NCBI GenBank assembly: GCA_903928115.1 | Contig: CAIYPP010000007.1 | Location: 1 to 64,000, forward strand | Length of the DNA stretch: 64,000 bases | Reading direction: 5' to 3' | Origin: an uncultured Planctomycetota bacterium | GTDB lineage: Bacteria > Planctomycetota > UBA1135 > GCA-002686595 | Shown here: positions 17,793 to 26,375 of the stretch, in pieces | How positions within the stretch are numbered: the first letter of the stretch is position 1 | How the letters are laid out: each line of letters begins with the position of its first letter | Notes under the pieces: model-generated | Databases searched by the model: none | What the model was told of the DNA's origin: nothing | The model's input: the letters and a program-made list of their open reading frames with translations, nothing else | Made by a program: the position numbers and the translations under genes

Positions 17793-20171
17793 CTACTGCA
17801 CGCGCAGCACGTCGGTCACGTTGATCGGCGTGCCGTTCGAGAGCTGACCAGTCAGGCTCACGTTGACGAGCGTGCCGACGGGCAGGCTGCCCAAATCGAG
17901 TGCGCGGCGCAGCATCCAGTTGGGGACGGTGACGCTCGCGTCCGGGTACGCCTCGGGGCCGGAGGTGTTGCAGCCGCCCGCGGGGCCGTAGTACGGCCGC
18001 GTGATGTCCTGCGTCTGGTACGGCAGGTTCTCGAGGCGCAGCGGCATGCCGACGCCGTCGGTGCGACGCAGCACGAGCGACGCGCGATCGACGTTGCCGT
18101 TGAGGTTGTGCAGCCAGGTTCCGACCAGCGTGATCTTGGTCGAGCCCGGCGAGTTGACGGCGACGTTGTTCGGGCAGCTGCCCGGGTTGACGTCGAGCGT
18201 CAGCGCACCAGCCTGTCCCGCGGGCGAGAGCAGCGTGATGATCTGGGTGCAGCGCTCGTTCGCGCCGCAGTTGTCGGTCAAGGTCCAGACGCGCGTGATG
18301 ACCGCCTCGGGTGCGTGCGGGTTCTGCGGCGTGTTCGTGACGATGCTGGTGTCCTGATAGTTCAGCGTGGCACCACCCTGACCGCAGCTCGACGTGAACG
18401 TCGCGACGCCCGTGTTCGCGGGCAGCGTCTGACCGGCCGCGATACCGCCGGCCCAGACCGCCGTGAAGTCCGGCGGGCAGGTGAGGGTCGCAGAGCTGCA
18501 GCAGGCGACGGTCAGGTCGAGCAGCACCGGCGAGACGCTCGAGTTCGGCGAGCGAGTCAGCGTCGCACGCGTCTCGAAGAAGCGACCGGCGAGGTTGCCG
18601 CCGCACAAGGACTGGCCGTTGCCGACCTGGATGAAGCTCGCCTGCGCCAAGCTCGCAGCGCTGTCCGCGGCGCGCACTTCGACCGCGATCGAGGTGCCCG
18701 CGGGCTCTTGGCTGCTCCACGAAACCGTGCCCCACGCCTGTCCGTTCACGCCGCTGTCCTTGACGACGGTCCACGAACCCGTGGGCGACGTCGTCGCGTT
18801 CACGAAGCCCGTCATGTCGGAGTAGTTGTAGGGGCTCGCGCCAGCTCCCAGATCGACGATCATGTCGACCGCGCCGATCGGGAATCCGCCGCCGCCGAGG
18901 GCACCGGCGTTCGGGTCGATGCGCATGGCGTGGTTCGTGTTGTAGCAGGTGACCCACACCTTGCCGTTCGCGTCGACCGCGACGCCGGTGGGGCCGTTGC
19001 CCACCACGTTGCCCAGCGAGAGCGAAACGTTGCCGACGAACGTGCCGTCAGTGCGCAGGTGTCCGACCGTCGAAGCGCTGAACAGCGCGTGGGCGACCCA
19101 GACGTTGCCGTTGGCGTCGACGGCACAGCCCTGCGCCGTGCCCGAGCCGTGCCCAAAGATGTTGAGGCAAGCGCCCGCGGGGCTGATCTTCGCGATGTTG
19201 CCGAAGAGTTGCGTGTGCCAGATCTCGCCCGTGTTGGGGTCCACGCCGAGGCCGTAGTCGCCGCAGCCGTTGCCGAGCACCGTGCCGGTGTTGGTCGCGG
19301 TGTCGTAGCGCAGGAGGCCGCTGCCGCCGCGCGCCGACCACAGGATGCCGTTCTGGTCGACGAGGCCGCCGTAGCCACCGGCGCCGAGGTTGAACTGGCT
19401 TCCGGCAATCGGCTGTCCCGTGACGCCGTCGAGCTTCTCGTGGTCCTGATCGTTCAGGCCGCCGGTCCAGACGTCGTTGTTGGAGTCGATCGCGACCGTG
19501 CGCGCCGCGGCGCCCGTGATGCGCGTGTAGTTGATGATGCTCTCGTCGTCGGCCGTGCTCACTCCGCCGGCGCTGTCGGCGTTTCCGGCGTTGCTCCAAG
19601 CGAGGATGTTGCCGAGGCCGCGCGAGGTGCGGATCAAGCCGTCTCCGTCGCGGTCGACGCAGGTCGAGTACAGGAACGGTCCCTGCAGGTACTCACCGGT
19701 CGGATTCGCAGTGAAGGCGCCGGTGACGGGATCCTTGTCGCCGCGCGTGCCGCCGATCACGAGTCCGACGCGCGTCACCGAGCCGCGGGCCTCGCCGTTC
19801 AAGAAGCCTGACTCGGCGCGGTTGGAGACCCACACGTTGCCGGCTTGGTCGACCGTCGTGCGCGAGGGATCGCGGCCCATGAAGTTCGGTGCGGTCAGGT
19901 ACTCGCCGAGGACCGTGCCCGTGTTGACGTCGATGCGCACGATCGTGCCGCGCGCCGAGCAGGCGACGTTTACGAACGGCAGCGACGCGGTGCCGACGTT
20001 GAGCTGAATCTGATTGTTGTTGGGGCCTGCGTTGTTGACGTTGAGCGACACCCCGAGCGCGAAGTCCGCGTCGGTGCTGTAGGTCTGGTTGCAGTTCGGA
20101 GTTTGCGCGGTGGCGCTCGTGGCGAGCGCGCCAAGCGCGAGGACCGCGACTCGATGCGGGAAGTGCTTCAT
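17793..20171 (-). CDS. Large secreted beta-propeller (NHL/SMP-30-like) protein
   Basis: 792 residues with signal peptide MKHFPHRVAVLALGALATSATAQ. Residues about 60-430 carry repeated blades such as TTVDQAGNVWVSNR, IDSNNDVWTGG, VDQNGILWSARGG, VDANGNVWVAHAL and VDANGKVWVTCYN, the pattern of NHL or Vgb-type propellers. The C-terminal third is beta-rich and includes a segment with CPPDFTAVWAGG and ITRVWTLTDNCGANERCTQII that resembles HYR/immunoglobulin-like adhesion modules. No catalytic residues are evident. It is probably a cell-surface or secreted structural/binding protein. It lacks the C-terminal module found in the nearby subtilase. Confidence 0.8.
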   Translation of the reverse strand: MKHFPHRVAVLALGALATSATAQTPNCNQTYSTDADFALGVSLNVNNAGPNNNQIQLNVGTASLPFVNVACSARGTIVRIDVNTGTVLGEYLTAPNFMGRDPSRTTVDQAGNVWVSNRAESGFLNGEARGSVTRVGLVIGGTRGDKDPVTGAFTANPTGEYLQGPFLYSTCVDRDGDGLIRTSRGLGNILAWSNAGNADSAGGVSTADDESIINYTRITGAAARTVAIDSNNDVWTGGLNDQDHEKLDGVTGQPIAGSQFNLGAGGYGGLVDQNGILWSARGGSGLLRYDTATNTGTVLGNGCGDYGLGVDPNTGEIWHTQLFGNIAKISPAGACLNIFGHGSGTAQGCAVDANGNVWVAHALFSASTVGHLRTDGTFVGNVSLSLGNVVGNGPTGVAVDANGKVWVTCYNTNHAMRIDPNAGALGGGGFPIGAVDMIVDLGAGASPYNYSDMTGFVNATTSPTGSWTVVKDSGVNGQAWGTVSWSSQEPAGTSIAVEVRAADSAASLAQASFIQVGNGQSLCGGNLAGRFFETRATLTRSPNSSVSPVLLDLTVACCSSATLTCPPDFTAVWAGGIAAGQTLPANTGVATFTSSCGQGGATLNYQDTSIVTNTPQNPHAPEAVITRVWTLTDNCGANERCTQIITLLSPAGQAGALTLDVNPGSCPNNVAVNSPGSTKITLVGTWLHNLNGNVDRASLVLRRTDGVGMPLRLENLPYQTQDITRPYYGPAGGCNTSGPEAYPDASVTVPNWMLRRALDLGSLPVGTLVNVSLTGQLSNGTPINVTDVLRVQ

Positions 20172-20480
20172 CGGGGATCTCGGGTGGGGAGATGGGGTGA
20201 AATTGGGACGTCCGAGGCGGCCGCTTGGACAGCGCGCGCCTCACCGGCTCCGGAGTCTAGCGGTCCGCTATCCGTTGGGGGGGCTGGGGAGTTCTTGGGA
20301 CGTCGACCCTTTGGGGGAGCGGAGGCCGTGGCCCCCGTCGCGGCCGCCTTCGAAGGGGTGCGTAGGCCCCCGCGGCTTCTCGCCTGCCATCCGGCGCTCG
20401 CGGGCTGCGCGGGCGTGCATCCCACCGCCGCGTTCGATGAACTCTCGCTCCGCGCCTCTATTTCTGGTCGAACAAGGCGA
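20172..20480. other. Non-coding upstream region of the propeller gene
   Basis: 309 bases between the propeller start and the hairpin at 20481. Open frames here do not resemble any protein and have no plausible start context. It includes a run of eight G at 20275-20282. Promoter elements are presumed but not identifiable. Confidence 0.5.
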
Positions 20481-20527
20481 CCGCGCGCGCCTTCGAAGCA
20501 CCGTTCCGGTGTCGAAGGCGCGCGCGG
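20481..20527 (-). terminator. Long perfect hairpin after the ThuA/DUF1080 gene
   Basis: A 16-base perfect arm, CCGCGCGCGCCTTCGA, pairs with TCGAAGGCGCGCGCGG, and inside it CACCG pairs with CGGTG around TTC. It lies 30 bases past the stop codon of the minus-strand gene. There is no clear U tract. Stem length and position make it the strongest 3'-end structure in the window. Confidence 0.7.
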
Positions 20528-20556
20528 CGCAGGCGGTGGGGCTGGAGAGCTCCGCG

Positions 20557-22527
20557 TTACTGCAGCGGGAACAGCCGGATGTTGCGGAAGTGGATCTCGG
20601 CGCCTTCCGACTGGAGGCAGATCTTGCCCGGTGTCTCGAGCACGTCGGAGGCGGCGTTGACCACCATTCCATTGATCTCGAGGCTCACACTGCCGCGCTC
20701 GACGGTGATGCGGTACTGGTTCCAGTCGCCGAGCGGCTTCTCGAGGTCGTCGGCCGCGAGGCGCTTGCAGTTCCGACCCTGCGTGCGCTTGGGGTCCGTC
20801 TTGCAGGGGAAGCCGTCGATCACCCAGAAGTCACCCGCCGAGCCGCTCTGGAGCTGCGCTTCGAGACTCTTGGGCCAGACCTTGTCCTCGCCGATCATGC
20901 GCAGGAGCACGCCACTGTTGCGATTGCCTTCGACGGCGGGGTTCCAACGCCACTCGAGCTCGAGCACGTAGTGCGTGTAGTCCCCGGTGGTGCGGATGTA
21001 GCCCGCGGGCTTTCCGCTGCAGATCATGTGCCCCTCGGCGCTCACCGACCAAGTCTTCGCCGGATCGCTGCCGTCCGGCAGATGGAACGTCCAGCCGTCG
21101 AAGTTCTTGCCGTTGAAGAGCACCGTGGGCTTCGGCAGCGGCCGTACGCGGATGTTGCGGTAGGCGACCTCGTCTCCGTGGTCCTGAAGCGCGATGTGGC
21201 CGCGCGCGTGCTTCATGAAGTCGGGCATCTGCGCGAACTTGCTCGCCGCGAGCGCGGCCTTTCCCTCGGGCGAGCCGAAGTCGCTCTGCGCGATCAGTCG
21301 GCCGTTCAGGAAGTGCGCGACCTTCCATCCTTGGACGACGATGCGACCCTTGTTGAACTCACCGACCGCGAGCGGCTGGACGCTCTCGCTCGCGGGGCAG
21401 ATGTCGTAGAGCGCGCCCGCGGAGTGACGCCAGTCGGGCTTCTCGCCGAAGTAGGCGTTGTCGATCACCTGATATTCCGGACCCGACTGCCACGTGGGGT
21501 TCGCCGTCTCGACGACGCGATACATCACGCCGCTGTTGGCCTTGGCGGTGACGCGCCACTCGAACTCGAGCTCGAAGTCGTCGAACTGCTCGACGCTGAT
21601 CAGGTCGCCGCCGCCGCGCTTGCACACCAGCGTGCCGTTCTCGACCACCCAGCCGCCCTCGGGGAAGTCCTTGCGGCCGTAGCCGCGCCAGCCGGCCCTC
21701 GTCTTGCCATCGAAGAGCGAGATCCAGCCCGTGCTCTCCATGGAGCGCGTCACTCGCACCGAGGGCTCCTCGGCGACGTCTCCGGTCGCGGCCCACTCGA
21801 CGCCGCGCGCGACCAAGCGCTGGAACTGCGGGTCGTCGTGGCTCGCGCGCTGCGCGGGGGATCCGGGCCACACGTGTCCGAGCGGCGTGTGGAACACGCG
21901 CCCCGCGCCGTAGCTCGCGACGAGCACCATCGGCTCGTCCTGTCCCGTGCCGCCGGACTCCTGCGTGGAGAAGGCCGTCGCGAGCGCGCGGTGCTGCGCG
22001 CCGTTCGTGCGCACGAGCTTGTGGTAGAGCTCGTCGGGGTGCGCGCGGAACTCGCCGAGCCCGCGCGTGATCGGGTGGGTCGCATCGACGACCTTGAGAT
22101 CGAACGGGTGGAACGAACCGTGGCCCGTCCCGTCGCGCCAGCAATCGCCGACGAGCAGCTCGTACTCGCTCCAGCCGGGGAAGGCGTTGTTGGCCGCGTG
22201 GATCACCGCGACGCCGACGCCGCCCTTCACCGCTTCCAAGAAGTTCGACTCCGCCGGCTCGCCCCAGCGCGGGCCGTTGTAGTCGAGCACGATGGCCCGA
22301 TAGCGCGCGAGCTCGGCGCGATCGGCGAGCGTCTTCGTAGGCTCGTAGGTGATGTCCGCCTCGAACAGCCCGGTCTTCTCGAGCATCCGCTCGAGCGACG
22401 GAGTGGTCCATTGCCAGTCGTGGTTGTTGGCACCGCTGACGATCAGCACCGGAATCTTCTGCGAGGAACCGGCGTGGGCCGCGGGAGCGACGAACGGGAA
22501 CACCAAAAGCAGCGCAGTGAGTTGCAT
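20557..22527 (-). CDS. Exported ThuA-like protein with two DUF1080 domains
   Basis: 656 residues. Signal peptide to about residue 19 (APAAHAGSS). Residues about 24-240 are a ThuA-like domain, a class I glutamine amidotransferase-like fold linked to trehalose/sugar use (IPVLIVSGANNHDWQWTTPSLERML; GGVGVAVIHAANNAF). Two DUF1080 (3-keto-disaccharide hydrolase) jelly rolls follow, starting at WISLFDGKTRAGWRGYG and TVLFNGKNFDGWTFH, each with the expected NSGVMYR/NSGVLLR segment. DUF1080 proteins are abundant in planctomycetes and act on glycosides, some via 3-keto-sugars. Having ThuA and two DUF1080 units in one chain suggests a single exported sugar-processing enzyme. Confidence 0.9.
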   Translation of the reverse strand: MQLTALLLVFPFVAPAAHAGSSQKIPVLIVSGANNHDWQWTTPSLERMLEKTGLFEADITYEPTKTLADRAELARYRAIVLDYNGPRWGEPAESNFLEAVKGGVGVAVIHAANNAFPGWSEYELLVGDCWRDGTGHGSFHPFDLKVVDATHPITRGLGEFRAHPDELYHKLVRTNGAQHRALATAFSTQESGGTGQDEPMVLVASYGAGRVFHTPLGHVWPGSPAQRASHDDPQFQRLVARGVEWAATGDVAEEPSVRVTRSMESTGWISLFDGKTRAGWRGYGRKDFPEGGWVVENGTLVCKRGGGDLISVEQFDDFELEFEWRVTAKANSGVMYRVVETANPTWQSGPEYQVIDNAYFGEKPDWRHSAGALYDICPASESVQPLAVGEFNKGRIVVQGWKVAHFLNGRLIAQSDFGSPEGKAALAASKFAQMPDFMKHARGHIALQDHGDEVAYRNIRVRPLPKPTVLFNGKNFDGWTFHLPDGSDPAKTWSVSAEGHMICSGKPAGYIRTTGDYTHYVLELEWRWNPAVEGNRNSGVLLRMIGEDKVWPKSLEAQLQSGSAGDFWVIDGFPCKTDPKRTQGRNCKRLAADDLEKPLGDWNQYRITVERGSVSLEINGMVVNAASDVLETPGKICLQSEGAEIHFRNIRLFPLQ

Positions 22528-22855
22528 GGGGGCTCGTGGTTAGCGGACTGCCCAGATGCTAGCGAGCCCGAGCCCGCGTAGGAGCAGGCAACTGTCGGCA
22601 TCAGCTCGAGCCACGCTCGCTACCTCGAACGCGCCCAAGCTAACGACACCTCTCGCGATCGATACGCTGACTCAGCAGCGCGAATCCGATGGACTTGGAG
22701 CGAACCCGTGAGGTCGCGTGGGCAAGCTCGACGCCATTTGGCCCTGTGCTGCGCGCGGATCTTCTCGTCCACGCGCACGGTGCTCAGCAACGCACCCTGC
22801 GTCTGCTCCCGTCGATTTGAGCTTGTAGTTGTGGCGCGCGAAACGCCCGCCTGAT
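22528..22855. other. Intergenic region, nothing recognisable
   Basis: 328 bases between the ThuA/DUF1080 start and the subtilase stop. No RNA gene, repeat or plausible short gene stands out; short open frames on the minus strand lack starts and resemble nothing I know. It should contain the promoter of the ThuA/DUF1080 gene. Confidence 0.5.
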
Positions 22856-25414
22856 TCAGTCGCAAAACTCGACTTCGAGCCCGTTCGACAGCGCATCGCC
22901 GAACATGTCGAGCGGATCGCGGTGCCACCACTGGTAGTACCGCGTGGTACCGATCATCAGCGGCGTGATCGTGACCGCGCATTGGGCGCTGCCGTTGGCT
23001 GCGGTCGTCAGAACAGGAGAGCGCACGGTCGGGGACATCGCGCACAAGTAGCCGCCATGGAACGGCGTGTTGCGCGGCTGAAGCCCGTAGAAGGCCAGCG
23101 CGCTCTTCTGAGGCAGCGCGCCGCTCACCGTCACGCTGAAGTTGTTGCTCGCTGCGCTCGGAGCGCCGCTGAAGCCGATCGAGGCCATGCCGAACTGCGA
23201 GTTGATCTTCGCCGTGCAGTACGTCACCGGTTGGGGGCAGATGGGGGCGAGCGTTGCGCCGGTGGCCCACAGCGCAAAGTCCGTCGTGCTACTCGGAGCG
23301 CCTGTCAGCGGATGAGTGTTGACGTTGTCGCCACGTACCTGAACAGTCCACGCGCCTGCTGCGGGGAATTGCACGAACACATTTTCGACGGTGTCGACGG
23401 TGTTGGGGGCACCGCCCGCAGTCGACCACAGCCCCGCGCTGAGTCCGTTGTTTCCGAAGTACTGCGTGCCGCTCGGCGAGCGAAGTACCAGCGTCAGATC
23501 GTTCTTGCGGTGCTGCGAAGAGCTCACCGCGCCTTGGTTGTCGCGGTAGACGAGCGTGACGCGGAGATCGGGCTCATTCGCCGCGACGTTGAGCGTGTAG
23601 CTCACCACGCCGAGGTTGGCCACGAGGGTCGTCTGGTCCACGAAGACCGTCTTCGTGCGCCGCTCGTAGAGCGTGCGGACATTGGCGTGGCCGAAACCCT
23701 GCTTGGCACGCGAAAGATCCGCGCTCGCGCCTGAGAAGCTCCACGACGTGGCCGTATTGATCATCGCTGCCTTGGCCAGCGAGAAGCTCGGTCGGTTTTG
23801 GAACACCGTCCCCGGTACGGTTGGATTTCCGAAAACGCCGAGGCTCCACATCTGGAAGAACAGTCCGAAGTGCCCAGCGGTGATCGGTGTCGCGGCGCTG
23901 GTACCGCCGAAGCTGGTCGTGTAATTGCCGCTCGAGTATCCACCCGAACCTTGCACGTCGTTGCATTGGATGGAGTCGTAGAAATACGCCAAGTCGGGCT
24001 TCATACGCCCGTCTTCCGCAGGACCGATGCTCGCTCCGCCGTTCCAAGTGTCGTCCGAGTACGTGAGCGAGTTCATGTGCCGAATCCCGCCGATCGAGAC
24101 AACGTTCTTCGACCAAGCCTGCGGGCGGGAGTTCTGCGTTCCGTCGTTGGACTGCGATTGCACGATCAGCAGGTTCGTATCCAGAATGATGTCGTCGAGC
24201 TCTGCCGAGATCGTCGTATAGCTGGTCGTCAGGCTCGAGCCCCACGAGTTGGACTGGAGTACCGCCTGGTAGCTCAGGGACGGATTCACGAGCTCTGCGG
24301 TGTGCGTGTAGCGGTCGCCGCCAGAGAGCGCGCTGTAGTATCCGGCGTAGAGCTGGGCCGAGGGCAACATGCCGCGCGCAGCCGCGTTGGCGATCCCGCT
24401 ACCCGCGACGATGCCAGCCGTGGAGGTTCCATGGGTGCCGACGGGTACCGCGCCGTGGGCGAGCGGCGCGTTGAAGTTCGGGTGGGTCAGGTCGCATCCA
24501 CCGTCGAGCACTTCGACGCGCACGCCTTGGCCGGTGAACCCAGCGACGCTCTCCACATAGTTGGCCCCGCCGAAGTTGCGCACCAGATCCATGTCTTCTT
24601 CCGGCGCACTCCATGCATCGATGAAGCGCACGTGATCGAGGCCAGCGACCTGCACGAGCATCTGCGGCGTCATCGTCGCCTCCATGCGGAAGCCCTTCGG
24701 CACGACGAGGTCCACGCTCCCGCCCAGCGCGACGATGCGCTCTCCGACGAGAGTCTGCTCTTCCACTCCGCGTCGGAAGACCTGAATATTGTAGCGCTGC
24801 CGGCCGCGGAGCTCGCCGGAGCGCAGCGAGTTGAGAAGCCGCGGGTCGACGCGAAATTCAGGCTGGTAGGCGACGATCGCGCGTACGAAGGGCAACTCGG
24901 CCACGCGCGCTCGGCTCGGAGCATTCATCCGCACGATGTGGGCGTGCCGCTCGATGAAGTCGAAGACCTCTCCCCCCAACGCGGTGATGGCCGTGCTGTA
25001 CTCGACGAGAGGTTGCGTGAAGTACTGAACGATGTGGACACCGCCCTCGCCGACATCCAGCGGCGAATCTGGGAAGAGCGGATCGCCCGCGGCGGGGTCG
25101 AACGAGAGGCGGCGCAGAGCGAGCTCGTAGCTCGTCTCCTTTACCGCTTGCACGGAAGTTCCGTCCAGGCTGAGCGCGAAGTAGGCGCGGGCCGGCTGGT
25201 CGGGACGAGCCTCGTTCCACGCTGCGAAAGCTGCGCGCCCCACGCGACCCACGTTCAGTTCGCGGATCTCTGCGGGGGTCGTGCGCACGCTCGCGCCACC
25301 ACTCCAACGCAGCGTCGAGCCGTCCGGTCGACGCTCGACCTCGAATTGCGCGTTCGAGGCTTGTGCCAGCAATACGACTACGACCAAGCGCGCTGTGAGT
25401 GGGAAGAGGCTCAC
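22856..25414 (-). CDS. Secreted subtilisin-like serine protease with C-terminal module
   Basis: 852 residues. GTG at 25414 is chosen because GGAGAG lies just upstream and the result is a signal peptide ending at ASNAQ. Catalytic triad of family S8: D304 in EVLDGGCDLTHPNF, H328 in GTHGTSTAGIVAG, S506 in GGTSAATPITAGHF; N423 in QSQSND is the likely oxyanion residue. Residues about 600-730 are a proprotein-convertase-like beta-sandwich (NEPDLRVTLVYRD; LRSPSGTQYFG). The last 120 residues (from CTAKINSQFG) form a separate Cys-bearing module. The GTG overlaps the stop of the upstream truncated RhuM frame as GTGA. Confidence 0.9.
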   Translation of the reverse strand: MSLFPLTARLVVVVLLAQASNAQFEVERRPDGSTLRWSGGASVRTTPAEIRELNVGRVGRAAFAAWNEARPDQPARAYFALSLDGTSVQAVKETSYELALRRLSFDPAAGDPLFPDSPLDVGEGGVHIVQYFTQPLVEYSTAITALGGEVFDFIERHAHIVRMNAPSRARVAELPFVRAIVAYQPEFRVDPRLLNSLRSGELRGRQRYNIQVFRRGVEEQTLVGERIVALGGSVDLVVPKGFRMEATMTPQMLVQVAGLDHVRFIDAWSAPEEDMDLVRNFGGANYVESVAGFTGQGVRVEVLDGGCDLTHPNFNAPLAHGAVPVGTHGTSTAGIVAGSGIANAAARGMLPSAQLYAGYYSALSGGDRYTHTAELVNPSLSYQAVLQSNSWGSSLTTSYTTISAELDDIILDTNLLIVQSQSNDGTQNSRPQAWSKNVVSIGGIRHMNSLTYSDDTWNGGASIGPAEDGRMKPDLAYFYDSIQCNDVQGSGGYSSGNYTTSFGGTSAATPITAGHFGLFFQMWSLGVFGNPTVPGTVFQNRPSFSLAKAAMINTATSWSFSGASADLSRAKQGFGHANVRTLYERRTKTVFVDQTTLVANLGVVSYTLNVAANEPDLRVTLVYRDNQGAVSSSQHRKNDLTLVLRSPSGTQYFGNNGLSAGLWSTAGGAPNTVDTVENVFVQFPAAGAWTVQVRGDNVNTHPLTGAPSSTTDFALWATGATLAPICPQPVTYCTAKINSQFGMASIGFSGAPSAASNNFSVTVSGALPQKSALAFYGLQPRNTPFHGGYLCAMSPTVRSPVLTTAANGSAQCAVTITPLMIGTTRYYQWWHRDPLDMFGDALSNGLEVEFCD

Positions 25415-26142
25415 GGTTCTCTCCGGGGTAGGAGCGGTGGTTTCGAAGCCAGGTCCACGAGCGTAGTCGCAAGGACGCGATTGGGGTACCGGGCGTCCCA
25501 AGTTCCGAACGAGTCGCGACAAGTGGCGCCCGGTTTCCCGCGCGCGAAGGGGGGCGTGGGCAAGTTCCCGCCCGGCGTACCGTGAGGGTCCGCGAGTGAG
25601 CCTTCGTCGTAGCGCTGCAGCAGCAGGAAGGTTTGCGTGTACCTCGCGATCACGTCGACGAGCCCGCGACCTTCGTCGGCGGACAAGGCTGAACGCTCGG
25701 CGGTGGTGCGGATCAAGTCGAGCGCCGCTTCCAGCTCGTGCGCGTCGCGCTCGAAGCGCTTCCGCTGCAGCGTGTATCCGCGCAGGAGGTGCTCGCGCAG
25801 CACGCCGGTCGCCCAGATTCGGAAGCGGGTTCCGCGCTTGGAGTTGACTCGATAGCCGACCGAGAGGATGGCGTCGAGGTTGAAGTACTCGACTTGATAC
25901 CGCTTGCCATCTGTGGCAGTTGTTGCAGTTTTTGCAACTACTGCTTCGCGCACGAGTTCCCGAGAGCGGAAGACGTTCGCCAAGTGCCGCGAGATCACCG
26001 ACTTGTCGCGCTCGAAGAGCTGCGCGATCTGGTTGAGCGAGAGCCAGACCGTCTCGGCATCGAGCCGGACATCGAGTCGAATCGTGCCGTCCTTCGCCTC
26101 GAAGACCACGAGCTCGCCGCGCTCGTTCTCGCGGAGGTTCAT
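25411..26142 (-). pseudogene. RhuM-family protein truncated before its Fic/DOC domain
   Basis: The frame encodes 243 residues. Residues 1 to about 195 are a clear RhuM domain: LSLNQIAQLFERDKSVISRHL (winged-helix-like), YFNLDAILSVGYRVNSKRGT, FRIWATGVLREHLLRGY, and QRYDEGSLADPHGTPGG. Longer relatives continue after this point into a Fic/DOC domain of roughly 140 residues; here it is replaced by about 48 unrelated residues read from the subtilase upstream region, ending in the GTGA overlap with the protease start. I read this as a deletion remnant, though a shorter functional RhuM cannot be excluded. No toxin or antitoxin partner is adjacent. Confidence 0.75.
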
Positions 26143-26375
26143 GCGGGCCCCGTCGCTGCAGCCCGGGACCGCGGGAAATCCGTCGCTATCGCGCGCTGCG
26201 CCCCGCAACCGTTCGCGCGGCTTCGAGCGCGAAACCTCGGATCGAGCGAGTTTCGAACGGCGATTCGAACAGCGAAGGGAGAGCGCATGCGAGCGACGCA
26301 CACCCGTCGCTCGGTCTGCGCGTCCGTCGCGCGCTTTTTCTTTTTTCTCGTCGCCCGTCGAACGCCGTGCGCCGC

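Noticed and set aside
22620-22896. A small gene in the ThuA/subtilase intergenic region
   Set aside because: Minus-strand short frames here have no start context, overlap the subtilase end and resemble nothing.
26290-26345. Hairpin CGAGCGACG/CGTCGCTCG followed by a pyrimidine-rich run as a terminator
   Set aside because: The T-rich run lies on the plus strand more than 20 bases away, while the neighbouring genes are on the minus strand, so it does not work as a terminator for either.
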